From: Leguminivora glycinivorella
Taxonomy: Eukaryota; Arthropoda; Insecta; Lepidoptera; Tortricidae
Reading direction: 5' to 3'
NCBI RefSeq assembly: GCF_023078275.1
Contig: NC_062975.1
Location: 20,011,641-20,075,640, forward strand
Length of the DNA: 64,000 nt
A program made the position numbers and the translations under genes. Under the pieces are notes generated by a model. It did no database searches, was not told the origin of the DNA, and saw nothing but the letters and a program-made list of their open reading frames with translations. The stretch's first letter is position 1, and each line of letters begins with the position of its first letter. This document shows positions 24,115 to 35,100 of the stretch, one piece after another.

Positions 24115-24550
24115 ATCACGCCGTGGCTTCGGCTGATGAAAACATCCAGCGAGCCCGATTTCGATCGAACGTCCATGCGCTCAAGGCCACGTCCACGACC
24201 TTCGACCGATAGTTTGCACGGTTAAGTGTATATTCATTATCCAGATCCGCGTCCACGGTCGCGCGACGATGGACGTCCGCGTAGTATGTTCCTAGCTTTA
24301 ATCTCAGAACAGAAAACTATTACAGCTAGGAACATACTACGCGGACGTCCGCCGTCGAGCGACCGCGACCGCGACCGATCAGTGTGCACGGTCTTCGGGA
24401 CGTGGCTTCGGCTGACCAAAACATCCAGCGAGCCAGATTTCGATCGGACGTCCATGCGCTCAAGGCCACGTCTGCGACCGTCGACCGATAATTTGCACGG
24501 TTAAGTGTATATTCATTGTCCAGATCTGCGTCCGCCGTCTAGCGACCGCA
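24115..24550. repeat. Direct repeat pair around a perfect inverted repeat
   Basis: A segment of about 140-160 bp (GTGGCTTCGGCTGA, then CATCCAGCGAGCC, CATGCGCTCAAGGCCACGTC and TTTGCACGGTTAAGTGTATA) occurs at about 24121-24275 and again about 287 bp later. Between them lies a perfect 27 bp inverted repeat (24271-24297 and 24324-24350). The block is GC- and CpG-rich. Confidence 0.65.
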
Positions 24551-24559
24551 CCTAAAGAA

Positions 24560-25430
24560 TAGGATGCATATAGTTTACTTTGTTCTTATTTATTGACAGA
24601 CTTGTTTGACAGACTATAGTTTAATCAAGAAATAACAATTTTGAATTTTCTCGAGAATAACCGAATGTGAAATCTCCAAAAGAGGAGTAGAAAAACAATG
24701 TAAAAAAATCTAGCTTAAACATTTACACTGTTTATAATTTACCGTAATGTTATGCCCTTATAAATAGACTCATTGAAAGAGTGCTAATTTTGTGATATCG
24801 CAGCAAAATTATCAAACGTATATTTAAAACGGTCAATGACTGTAATGTTGATGTGAAATGTTCAATAAACGTAAATATTACAAATTGGTGCAACATTGAG
24901 AAATGAATTCTTTAAAAAAAGCAATTGCTGTGACATTGTATTTATAATTATCTGTAATGTTACAAAAAAAATATACCGGTTATATCAAAAGGTTTTATTG
25001 AAGTAAATCTTAATTTGTGATATTGCAGCAACTGCATAAAACCAATATTTCAAGTGGTCAGTTGCAGTAATATTGATTTTGAACATTTGGGAAACTTTAA
25101 GTTTAGACATTGAAGTAACATTGAAAACTTGATGTTTAAAAGTTAATGTTGCTGTAACGTTGCATATGTAATATAGCTAATACCTTGTTGCAGCAATGTA
25201 ATAAATGAACATTTAAATAACTTGTAATCAAAACATCCTTGCAATATTATAATATTAGTTTTCATTTGTCATGTTACAATAATATAGCACTACTAATTTT
25301 CTGAAAGTTTCAAATTACCAATAAGTTGAATGTTGTTGTCATATTTCTCCGACCTTACATTCTAAACTTACAAATGTGAGGTATGTAAACTTACTGCAAG
25401 TTATTGTAAGTTTCATGCTCAGTGGGTCGT
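24560..25430. other. Gene-free stretch rich in TTGCAGCAATGT words
   Basis: Twelve or more variants of TTGC(A/T)G(C/T)AA(C/T)(A/G)TTG are scattered on both strands, resembling 8340-9160. Possibly a decayed repeat array. Confidence 0.4.
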
Positions 25431-25503
25431 CGGTTTACGGACAAACAAACAGACACAGACACTTTCCCGTTTATAATATTAAGTATGGATGAAAACGTTC
25501 TAG

Positions 25504-25851
25504 GTGTTCCGCTGCAACATCCGCAACCTCCTCCTAAACATGGAGTGCGACTCGGACCCTGTTGCCTCGCGCGCCGTGCAGGCTTGCCTCGCCGCCTCTG
25601 ACGAGCTCCAACACGCCCGCCATCGCTTCTGGGTGGCCCGCCTTCTCAACGAGGACGTGTTCAAGCGGACCGCCGACCCGGACCAGTGGCCGTTCGACCT
25701 CAACCTCAAGCCCTACGCCACCTGTGTGGACTGCGCCGGCTGCTGCGGGATACTGACTAGAAAGAAAAGTGACGTCGAAATCGTAAAACCGTTAATTTAT
25801 AATGACATTAAGCAGAACTTGCTATACGATTTGAGCAATAGGGATCGATAA
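25504..25851 (+). CDS. Terminal exon of an unrecognised conserved gene
   Basis: Acceptor TTCTAG at 25498-25503, then an open frame in phase 0 to a stop at 25849-25851. The 115 residues start VFRCNIRNLLLNMECDSDPV and include ARHRFWVARLLNEDVFKRTA, DPDQWPFDLNLKPYATC and the Cys cluster CVDCAGCC. Codons are GC-rich against an AT-rich background, which supports real coding. The phase matches the candidate exon at 6406-6491. The family is not recognised; the four-Cys cluster could bind metal, but that is inference. Its 3' half and downstream sequence are repeated twice more in tandem. Confidence 0.65.
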   Translation: MFRCNIRNLLLNMECDSDPVASRAVQACLAASDELQHARHRFWVARLLNEDVFKRTADPDQWPFDLNLKPYATCVDCAGCCGILTRKKSDVEIVKPLIYNDIKQNLLYDLSNRDR

Positions 25852-26032
25852 ATTGTGATGAAATTCATGTGTGTATTTTTTTTCAAGGTTTTTTAGGTTC
25901 AGGAAAAAATTATGAATTCATACAGACTTAATCTTCCCCAAGAATGACTTTGCTGAAAGATGAAAACTGTATTAAATCCGTTCCGTAGTTTTAGAGTTTA
26001 TCGCGAAGAATACAGAGAAATTCTTTACGAGC

Positions 26033-26267
26033 TCGGCGTCACTTCTGGATAGCCCGTCTCCTTAATGAGGACGTGTTCAAGCGAACCGCTGACCCGGACC
26101 AGCGGCCGTTCGACCTCAACCTCACGCCCTACGCCACCTGTGTGGCCTGCGTCGGCTGCTGCGGGATACTGACTAGAAAGAAAAGTGACGTCGAAATCGT
26201 AAAACCGTTAATTTATAATGACATTAAGCAGAACTTGCTATACGATTTGAGCAATAGGGATCGATAA
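26033..26267 (+). pseudogene. Second copy of the terminal exon 3' half
   Basis: Frame preserved from the RHFWIARLLNEDV region to the same SNRDR stop. Changes from copy 1 include W to R in DPDQW, K to T, and D to A in the Cys cluster. No splice acceptor is seen, and it lies downstream of the copy 1 stop, so it would be 3' UTR if transcribed. Confidence 0.7.
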
Positions 26268-26448
26268 ATTATGATGAAATTCATGTGTGTATTTTTTTTC
26301 AAGGTTTTTTAGGTTCAGGAAAAAATTATGAATTCATACAGACTTAATCTTCCCCAAGAATGACTTTGCTGAAAGATGAAAACTGTATTAAATCCGTTCC
26401 TTAGTTTTAGAGTTTATCGCGAAGAATACAGAGAAATTCTTTACGAGC

Positions 26449-26683
26449 TCGGCGTCACTTCTGGATAGCCCGTCTCCTTAATGAGGACGTGTTCAAGCGA
26501 ACCGCTGACCCGGACCAGCGGCCGTTCGACCTCAACCTCACGCCCTACGTCACCTGTGTGGCCTGCGTCGGCTGCTGCGGGATTCTGACTAGAAAGAAAA
26601 GTGACGTCGAAATCGTAAAACCGTTAAATTATAATGACATTAAGCAGAGCTTGCTATATAACTTGAGCAATAGGGATCGATAA
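26449..26683 (+). pseudogene. Third copy of the terminal exon 3' half
   Basis: Closer to copy 2 than to copy 1 (shares R for W and the CVACVGCC cluster), with extra changes A to V, I to N and LLYDL to LLYNL. Frame and stop are intact. It ends near 26705, where a microsatellite-bearing repeat begins. Confidence 0.7.
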
Positions 26684-26714
26684 ATTGTGATGAAATTCAT
26701 CTATGTATTTTGTT

Positions 26715-27000
26715 TTCAACCCCCGACGCAAAAACGACAGGGTGTTATGAATTTGACGTGTCTGCCTGTCCGTCTGTTTATCTGTCTATCTGTCTGTGTG
26801 TGTGTCTGTCTGTGACATCCTAGCTCACGAACGGATGAACCGATTTAGATTTAGTTAAATTTTATTTTTGTTTGAAAGCTGAATTAGTCGGGTTATATAG
26901 TATGTGATGATCTGATGATGAACTGTGAATCGACAAACTTTATCTTCTTCAAGAATCTCTCTCAATTAAGTAATTAACTTGAATAGTTAAACTGTTTTGA
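26715..27000 (+). repeat. (GTCT)n-bearing dispersed repeat, copy 1
   Basis: Starts AACCCCCGACGCAAAAACGA, passes through a GTCTGTCTGT tract and continues GATGAACCGATTTAGATTTA. Further copies are at 40013-40290 (inverted), 46391-46672 and 52977-53268. Here the right part is truncated. Confidence 0.7.
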
Positions 27001-27362
27001 CGACCGGACCACCCGGCCTGCTAAGGCAGAATCAGAATCAGAATGCTTTATTTGTAAAACATAGGTACATAATTAGGTCTTAGGTCTATGAATGGTCTGA
27101 ACAAACTATGTTTTGCCGGTTGGCATACAAATGTCAAAAAGGACGAGAGGCACGAGAGCAAATGAATAATATAAAATTAATACATTACAATTAGTCAGAA
27201 TTAAAATTACAATTCAAATAAATAGACACAATTAAAATTAAATAAAGATTTACAATTAAATACAAAAAAAATAGTCATTATACATTACTTTCTAATTGAT
27301 ATTTTGTATGTCACAATCATCTAGATATTCTTTTATGGAATAATAAGCCTTATTAAAGAAGA

Positions 27363-27560
27363 AAAGGCGCGCTCTGGGTTCGAACCCTGGGTTCCTGAGT
27401 CATGAATCTTTTCTATGTATTAAGTATTTGGATAATATATATCGTTATCTTAGTACCCACAACAAAAGCCTTGTCGAACTTACCGTGAGACTCTGTGTAA
27501 GAATGTCCTATTATATTTATTTTTTTATTTATTTATCAACTCATAATAAGATTTTAGCAA
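27363..27560 (+). mobile_element. tRNA-derived SINE
   Basis: Sense-oriented B box GGGTTCGAACCCTGGG at about 27377-27392 and a body matching the inverse of the SINE at 7425-7787 (CATGAATCTTTTCTATGTAT; CCCACAACAAAAGCC), ending in TTATTTATTT. The A box side is truncated. It lies about 330 bp upstream of the P450. Confidence 0.75.
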
Positions 27561-27797
27561 GATTATCATTAAAAGACATTATTATCATTATTAGTATCTC
27601 CATTCATTACCTACTTTGACGTAACACGAAGGCCATTCGCACTTGTCCCGTAGCTACACTTGCCCGTACTGAACTTACCTATATGAATTATCTTATGTTA
27701 TGAACACAGATAAGGAACGACTCCTGGTTTTAAAATAGCCTCAGTAGTAAAGGATATAAAACACATAATCATTTAAATAGTAGGTAAGTTTGTTTTG

Positions 27798-27803
27798 TAT
27801 AAA
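27798..27803 (+). promoter_or_regulatory. Possible TATA box of the P450 gene
   Basis: TATAAA 85 bp before the chosen start codon. Plausible by position only. Confidence 0.3.
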
Positions 27804-27887
27804 TGCCTATTTGTTAACCTGTTACCCACTCAAGATAACGGTATTTTAAAAACGTTTTAGTTCTACTTTGATTTGCAAGCATTGAAG

Positions 27888-29259
27888 ATGATTCTTGTGC
27901 TAGTAGCGTTATTAGTGATTCTCGTGTACTATTTTGGTACTCGGAACCACGACTACTGGGCCAAGAGGCACATCAAACACGACCCGCCCGTGTTCTTGTT
28001 CGGAAACAACCTCAAAGGCTTCTTCGGACGACAAAGCACTACACAGGTAGCCAATGACTTATACAACCGGTTTCCTGATGAGAAAGTTGTCGGATACTAC
28101 AGAGGATCCACTCCCGAGCTTTACATAAGAGACCCAGATATAGTGAGAAATGTGTTAAGCAATGATTTTGCATATTTTTTTCGACGAGGCCTTGGAAGGA
28201 ATCCGGATGTGGAGCCGTTGCTGGCGAGTCTGTTTCACGCTGAAGGCGACCTGTGGAAGCTGACTCGGCAGCGGCTGACGCCGGCGTTCACGACCGCGCG
28301 GCTGAAGGCGATGTTCCCGCTGGTGGTGCGGTGCGCGGAGCGTCTGCAGGGCGCGGTGCGCGCGGCGGCGGCCCGCCCCGGCGCCGGCGCCGGCGCCGTC
28401 GACGCGCGCGAGCTCATGGCGCGCTTCACCACCGAGTTCATCGCCGCCTGCGGCTTCGGCGTCGACACCAACTCCCTCGGCGACGAAGACTCACACTTCA
28501 GAAAGATCGGCAGACAATTATTTGCAAGACCGTTGCCGGTCATTCTAAAGCACATGATGTGGGACTTGTTCCCGCCACTCAGATCCTACATTCATGTAGG
28601 AGAGCAATCACTCGATGATGCTTTTTTCAGATTCGTAAAAAATATAAGAGAAGTTAGAGAAGGCAAACCCTCAGACCGCCATGATTTCATAGACCTGCTC
28701 CTGGAGTTAGAAGGCAAGGGAAAGATCGTAGGGGAATCAATCGAGCACCGGAACCCGGACGGTACGCCTGTGACTGTGGACATGGAAATGGATTTGAAAA
28801 TGATGGCGGCCCAGGTGTTCGTATTCTTTGCCGCGGGTTTTGAAACGTCCTCGTCGGCCACGAGTTACACTTTGCACCAGCTCGCATATAATCCTGAATT
28901 ACAATTAAAAATACAAACGGAGATCGATGAAGTGCTTCGGAATTATGATAACAAGTTGTGCTACGACGCCGTGGCAGAAATGAAACTGCTGAGCATGGCT
29001 TTTAAGGAGGCAATGAGGATGTTTCCGTCGCTGGGCGTGCTGAACCGCTTGTGCGCGCGGCCCTACACGTTTGCTGAGCTGGGGCTGACCGTGGACCCTG
29101 GAGTGAGGATCGTGGTGCCGGTGGAAGCGCTACAAAACGACGAGAAGTACTTCGACAATCCGCGGGAGTTCCGACCGGAGCGATTCACTCCTGAGGAAAT
29201 AAAGAAGCGACATAAATATGTATATTTGCCCTTCGGAGATGGACCTAGGGCGTGTATAG
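27888..29259 (+). CDS. P450 exon 1
   Basis: Codes from the N-terminal anchor through the haem cysteine; ends in phase 1 at G|GTACGT inside the codon after CI. Confidence 0.9.
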
Positions 29260-29842
29260 GTACGTAATACAAATCATCATCATCCTCCTTGCGTTATCCC
29301 GGCATTTGCCGCGGCTCATGGGAGCCTGGGGTTCCCTGTGACAACTACGAAAGCGACTGCCACCTGACCTTCCAACCCAAAGGGTAACTAGGCCTTATTG
29401 GAATTAGTCCGGTTTCCTCACGATGTTTTTCTTCACCGAAAAGCGACTGGCAAATATCAAATGACATTTCGCAGTTTTCGCACATAAGTTCCGAAAAATA
29501 TAGAATAGAATAGAAAACATTGATTTAAAGCCACATCAAATATGTCTCAAATACCTAAGCAACTTTAAACGAAGGCAAAGTCGACATTTAGTAGGAACGC
29601 GGTTGAGTATAAGACTTAAAATGCTGCCTCTGCGTGTGTAGTGTGTACACTTATATGTAATAACTTCCCCAGGGTCCCGGCTAGGGGAGATGCAGTCGCT
29701 AGCCGGGCTGGCCGCGGTGCTACAGGCGTGCAGCGTGGTGCCCGCGCCGACATCCCAGCGGGTGCCGCCCGTGGACTGCACGACCAACGTCGTGCAGGGC
29801 GTCAAAGGAGGGTTGCCGCTTCAGCTCACCGTCAGGCAATGA
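27888..29842 (+). CDS. Cytochrome P450, CYP3-clan, CYP6-like
   Basis: Haem monooxygenase expected at the cytoplasmic face of the ER, oxidising lipophilic substrates such as plant toxins or insecticides with electrons from P450 reductase. Two exons, 27888-29259 and 29673-29842 (intron GT...AG, 413 bp), give 513 residues, normal for the family. The ATG at 27888 is preferred because it opens directly into the membrane anchor (MILVLVALLVILVYYFG). Visible motifs: C-helix WKLTR, I-helix AGFETSS, K-helix EAMR, PERF, and the haem loop FGDGPRACIG, in which the last codon is split by the intron. Unusual: an Ala/Gly/Pro-rich, extremely GC-rich segment near residues 155-172. CYP6AE-like affinity is my impression, not tested. 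Confidence 0.93.
29270..29490. mobile_element. SINE/LINE-derived insertion in the P450 intron
   Basis: CATCATCATCCTCCTTGCGT then TCCCGGCATTTGCC and GGTTTCCTCACGATGTTTT, a dispersed moth repeat. A short piece of the same family is at 47614-47680. It fills most of the 413 bp intron. Confidence 0.65.
29673..29842 (+). CDS. P450 exon 2
   Basis: Acceptor CCCCAG; the codons continue SRLGEMQSLAGLAAVLQA (the L-helix after the haem Cys) to LPLQLTVRQ and TGA. This supplies the normal C-terminal beta-sheet region. Confidence 0.9.
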
Positions 29843-30125
29843 TCCAAATCTTAAAGATATCCAAAACAAGGCGAAACAACATCGTAATGTCTGTTGGCAT
29901 CCAATATAGGGACTGAAACTAACAGATCTTGGTTCATATAGAGTATTCCTGCAGGGTTAGCACATGATTGCCGCCGGAGTATGTCGCCACGACATTGATC
30001 ACACATCTTCTAATTGTAAGGACGGCTAGTCTATCTCGCGGCGACATACTCTCGCGACAATCATATGCTAACCGTGCTGAAAAGTTAACGGTTTCAGAAA
30101 CAACACATACTTACTTAAACCACAG

Positions 30126-30350
30126 TATAATGAAAAGTACTATCGTACAGTATGGCCACTCCCGCTCCCCGCTGAAAGTGCGGCACACCCCCTCTCGGTT
30201 ACCTCACAGTTACCACCTGTCAAAAACGAGAACAGTCGACCTGTCATATTTCACTCATATAAGCATAGTACGCGTTCATCTACACGAGCTTAGACTGTGT
30301 GCTAGGAACGCGCCTCTTTCATATATTTGATCGCCAGTGTCCGAGGTGTG
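30126..30350 (+). repeat. Conserved 230 bp dispersed repeat, copy 1
   Basis: From ACAGTATAATGAAAAGTACT to GTGTCCGAGGTGTG. The inner CACTCCCGCTCCCCGCTGAA, CTCTCGGTTACCTCACAG and GTCGACCTGTCATAT parts are nearly identical in copies at 58203-58442 (inverted) and 63240-63472. Class unknown. Confidence 0.65.
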
Positions 30351-30659
30351 CCTAAACATATCGTACCTTGTTACATCTATAACTAGCCGGTAACGTGACT
30401 TTGGTTGAGGTACTTGTTGATGATGATTTTAGTGATATTGATACGACTATACATTTTGTCCTCGAGACTGACCTTTATATTCGTATTTAATTTAGGCATT
30501 ATAATATTGTGTGATACTATAATTGTTTACTTTTATCATGATAATAATGTTATACTGATTTCATAAAAATACCGTCGCGACGGTTTTATCTGTAGCAAAC
30601 ACTTGTTATTTATCTACCTTAAAGTAAAACCTTAATCGTTAAGAATACATAATTTATAA

Positions 30660-31431
30660 TAGACATGGGCCGAATACGGACTTTGCCGAATACGAATATT
30701 CGGCCGAACATTCGGTTCAGCTGTTACCGAACCGAACATTCGGCCGAATATTCGGTTCCGCCATATTTAAAATCCTGGCTTAGATTTAAAAACTTCTCAA
30801 TGATTGGTAATGGGTACATGTATCTTACTAAGGCTCTTAATGTTCCTATAATTTATTGCATAAGGAAATTTTGGTTTTTGTTTCTTAAACTATGTTATTT
30901 TTATATTTAAAAATATTTTAAGCGGGTTACTCACGTATTAAGTCGATATAGCGTTCGACATGTTTCGGTTCAACCCCCCCTGCGCCCGTCCTCAGCAGCC
31001 GCGCGCACCGAGCAAGCGCCCGCAGTATGCGTCGCGCTCTCGACATGTAAAGGCGGGGTCGCTGCTCTTGAGAAAGGTTCTCGAAATTGAACCGAAACAT
31101 GTCGAACGCTATATCGACTTAATACGTGAGTAACCCGCTTAAAATATTTTTAAATATGTATGAGTTTTATAGTTAATATGTTATTTTTACTTTTTTACAA
31201 AATTAATGTATTTATATATTTTAACGCATCTTTAACTCGCTTTGGTAGTTCCTTAGAACGTTGAAATACGAGTATGTAAGAAGTCATTATCCGATGAATT
31301 ACGAAACAACTTACTCTATTTATTTACTTTATTCGGTAAATGTTCGGCAATGTAACCGAACTATTCGGCCGAATACAAACATTGAAAAACTTACCGAATA
31401 TGGCGAATACCGAATATTCGGCCCATCTCTA
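30660..31431. mobile_element. hAT-like non-autonomous element
   Basis: 772 bp. Ends TAGACATGGGCCGAATA and the inverse of TAGAGATGGGCCGAATA, with further ATTCGGCCGAATA palindromes near both ends. Flanks ATTTATAA (30652-30659) and CTTTATAA (31432-31439) match at 7 of 8 positions, an 8 bp duplication as in hAT. No transposase. Contains the inverted repeat listed separately. Confidence 0.7.
30903..31157. repeat. Perfect 71 bp inverted repeat with 113 bp spacer
   Basis: The arms 30903-30973 and 31087-31157 are exact inverse complements and contain CGGGTTACTCACGTATTAAG and GTTCGACATGTTTCGG. The spacer is GC-rich. On the minus strand CTGAGGACGG...CCGAAACATG resembles the catalytic core of the hammerhead-like ribozymes in Penelope pseudo-LTRs. 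Confidence 0.75.
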
Positions 31432-31548
31432 CTTTATAACATCAGATAATATTATATGTAAGATCGCCAGGTGACTAGTAGGTTGGTAACTTTGACGAGT
31501 CCGTGCCACTATTTTTAGCCCCGCCTGATAAAATGCATCAAATTGACA

Positions 31549-31685
31549 AGTTTTCACATTATCCGATCCGATATCGGACGTCAGAAGGATTTCAAGGGAA
31601 AAAACCAAAGATGGCGGCTTAAATATCGGATATCGGTCCTACATCCGATATCGGATTGAAATTCGGATAATGTGAAAACGCACTA
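31549..31685. repeat. Family C MITE, complete copy
   Basis: AAGTTTTCACATTATCCGAT to GATAATGTGAAAACGCACTA, with AAGATGGCGGC inside. Confidence 0.75.
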
Positions 31686-31939
31686 ATAGGTAAAGTTTAT
31701 GAATTGAATAAAACAAGTATAGGTATTTTGGATTCGTTATAATGAAACAAGTTACAAGGCTCTCGAGTTCAGTCTGCTAACAGTGGCAATAAAACGTTTT
31801 CTGTCAACTACTGCGCCTAAGCACTGCTCAGCCATAAGGCGCTTCTGTACTTCACCGGTAATAGACGATTCCATCACTATAGGAAAGCGTGTTTTTGAAA
31901 TACCTATATAAAGTCTCTCCATAAAAAGCCAGGTTTTTA

Positions 31940-32190
31940 TTTTTAATGAAATAGGCAGCAAACGAGCGGACGAGCCGCCCGATGGGAAGCAGTCATCGCC
32001 GCCCATGGACATAAGCAACATCAGGTGAGCCACTTATGCGTTGCCGACCTTTGAGAACCCTAAAGGCCTGCTTCTTGAAGAACCCCATATCATAACGCAA
32101 GGTAAAACACCTCAGAAGGTAGCTCATTCCACAACTTCCACGCTCTGGGCAAAAACAAGCGAGAGGCCCGTTTGTTCTTGGAGATGTAAT
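31940..32190. mobile_element. LINE-type fragment
   Basis: GCAAACGAGCGGACGAGCCG, GATGGGAAGCAGTCATCGCC and GCGTTGCCGACCTTTGAGA match a dispersed moth element as I remember it; no reading frame survives. Confidence 0.45.
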
Positions 32191-35100
32191 GCGAAAAACT
32201 TTTCCTTCATATTTTTACGAAAACGCACGAACGTGTCATTCTATTTCAGTCAGTCTCAGTACAATACGTACTGACGCTGTCTGACCTAGCATTACGAATA
32301 CGAACGTTTCTGGAAGAATACTAATCTGTACCCTGAATATTGAAATGAGGGAAAATATTATCACAATTTATTGTATGTTAACCAGCTATGCCATTTCTAA
32401 TGACTTTCCAAATAATTTGAATATAAGATATAAGATTTAGAAGCAACCACAATATTCATTAAAAATATTAAATTCCTAACTATAAATAATTCCATAACCG
32501 AAAAAACAAAGATGCTGTTTTATAATACAACGGCTTGTGTAATATATTATTCAAAGTGTCAATATTCAGAGAAATAAATGGGGTCTACGATTGTACAGAG
32601 CGCGGTCGGCCCTTCCCTCTTACCACGGACGTTGCAATGCTCTTATCTGCTGAAGAAAGTCGGAACTCGGAACGTCTACCTACGGTAAAGTACAAAAGCG
32701 GCGAAAAAGTACAGCATCAACTTTTTAGCGTAAGGCCTGAGTGGACCCTCGAGTTGGATCATCAGTGTCTACAAATCATAAATCAGAGTCCCTTAGGTTC
32801 TAATCCTACCGGCTGCGCCATATCATGTATGGGACACATAAGTTTAACAAATACATACCTATACCAGTTGGACCGATTGCAAATGTACTCACATTACTTC
32901 AAACTGTTCAAATCACATATAACTTGCAACCTAATCCAACGCCCTGGTGCATGCCCCCCAAACACTCCGCTTTGAGCGTCCCAGTACAGTAGAGACGCTA
33001 ACGCGCGACCCCCAAAAGCCGGCAAAGAATACGCTTCGAGCGTCCACTCAGCACTTAATTTAAACTTATGCGTTAAGACATAGGTACTTAACTGTTATCT
33101 TCACATCTATGAAACATATATATCTGGCAATATAATAACTATTGTTACAATTCGACATGTATTTGTATTTCTGGACATCTCTCCGTAATGTTTCACCCGA
33201 CCTCATTTCAGTATAAAACCGTCTACCTAAAATTTCATAAATAATTCTATTAAATGTACAATAGAAGTAATATCAAGTAAATACATGGATTAAAACTAAT
33301 TCATTACAGATACACCTACTACCGAAATATAATAAAAATACACATCTGGCATTCGAAATGGAAATTAAACCATTTTAAACTAGATGCCTTTTAGACGCCA
33401 TCCCCAAAGTGAAATGTAATATTTAATCATTTTTGGACATTTCACTGTGAGGATGGATTTGGATAATGGCTAAAAGAAAATAGGGACATTGCGTAGATTA
33501 AACCATTGAGGTTGCGACATAAAAATAAAATATAACATTATCTATACACAACATCAAAACCGCTGAGTCACCTCGAAAGAAGCAGCAAGGAGCAACTTAT
33601 GAATTCTATGCTTCTAGTTTACTAAAAGGCCTACGCTCGTAGGCGTACTAACGTGATCATTTGCTCCTAGCCTCCACTTCTCATAAAATTATAGCCAATA
33701 CGGAATTATATAAGTTAATATTCATTGCGAGTGAATTTTCATCGTTAGACTATAAAGTACTCCTCATAACAAAGTATCCATTCAAAATAGATTCCATAAC
33801 GTTGGTACCGTACATAAAAGTGATGACAATTTTGTACAGGTACCTACCTCGCACTTAACTCATTAATTGCTAAAAATATAGTCAGCATCAAAGTTGCTAA
33901 ACGATAAAGGTGTGCAAAGTACCAATAGGCAATAACGTAATCAATAGTTAATAACATGCTGATTTGCTGTTGCGAACTATACAAATGATTTTCGTGTTTA
34001 TACCAGCAGCTCAGTGTTACCTAGCCAAAATCACAATCGCTGACGCTGCCTAAGCTTATCGTAGCTAGCTCTCCCTATCGCTCTTCTGTAGTGGCCCGAG
34101 TGGCGCGACAGAGACAGACTGTGTTTAGATCGCCACGTAGCGTCAACGTCAACGATTGTCACTTCGGCTAGCCCGGCTGTGCAGTTAGAAGTTTCTTCAT
34201 TTAGAAATTATACACATTTTAACATTTTATGTCATAAGTCATAACAGACTTCAATAATGTTACATACTTGTTATTATGGTATTAGTTGGTATCAGAGTAT
34301 TAGGCGATAAACTTGGTATCTGTTACCTAATACCAACTAATGCTCTTATCAAGACTAGTTTACTTTGTAATCTTCTTAAGCTTTCTCAATAAAGACTACA
34401 TCCGCCATTCTGTGACATTCTGCCATTGACTCGTCCTACATCAATGATATCATTGAAAACAATAACATTTTATATAACTTCAGCAGACGATCAAATATCT
34501 CTCAACAAACATAAACATTGTTATCAGTCTGCATGTTATAAAATATTATTTGAAGTGTAGATTCCGCAGTAAAAATGAATGCGGGCAAATTAAGTTTGAA
34601 CATCGTCTGAACATGATCAGATATAAATATGTTGAACTACGATACTTACAGAGAAAGAGAAAACAGGGAGTCAAACCTTTATCCACCAAAAAAACAGGCA
34701 GGCAAGTATGGTCCCTATCGCACTATTTGTAAGTAACCATGATTGCCTGCCAGAAGTTCAGGATCTTCGCTATAACATATTAAGTAAATGCTCTGTATAT
34801 GGCTTGAATAAACGAAACAATACTGATTAAACAATACAGCTTCATCGATCATAGATTACCCAACTAACGCATAACTGAGGATCAAACGCGAACCACGTAC
34901 GATATTGCTTACGTACAATTTTACAAGTACGACAGTTGCATCAATCATATACTTTTTCGGTCTGCCGAATTGGCAACACCGAAACACCGACTGAGACACG
35001 GCGGTCAATCGAAACGAAAATTTGGCCGCAGCAGAAAACTACGTCTATCCCCTTTAATGACTGTGCTTACTTTGACCCTTCTTTTAAGGTTGATATTGGG

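Larger units (their letters stand above)
25617..26705 (+). repeat. 416 bp tandem repeat, three copies, covering exon 3' half
   Basis: Identical landmarks recur at exactly 416 bp (CTTCTGG at 25626 and 26042; GCTCGGCGTC at 26031 and 26447). Each unit holds the C-terminal coding part plus about 190 bp of downstream sequence. The junction falls at ACGAGCTC, a short word shared by both ends of the unit. Confidence 0.85.

Noticed and set aside
24226..24504. 92-residue Arg/Pro-rich frame
   Set aside because: Lies entirely within the GC-rich direct and inverted repeat block and is mirrored by a frame on the other strand.
27873..27887. Start of the P450 at 27873
   Set aside because: That codon is TTG; the first ATG is at 27888 and opens directly into the membrane anchor.
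28235..28618. Long frames on both strands overlapping the P450
   Set aside because: Shadows caused by the GC-rich codons of exon 1.
32535..32975. 146-residue frame
   Set aside because: No domain, no codon bias, and it contains a tRNA-like repeat remnant near 32795-32820.
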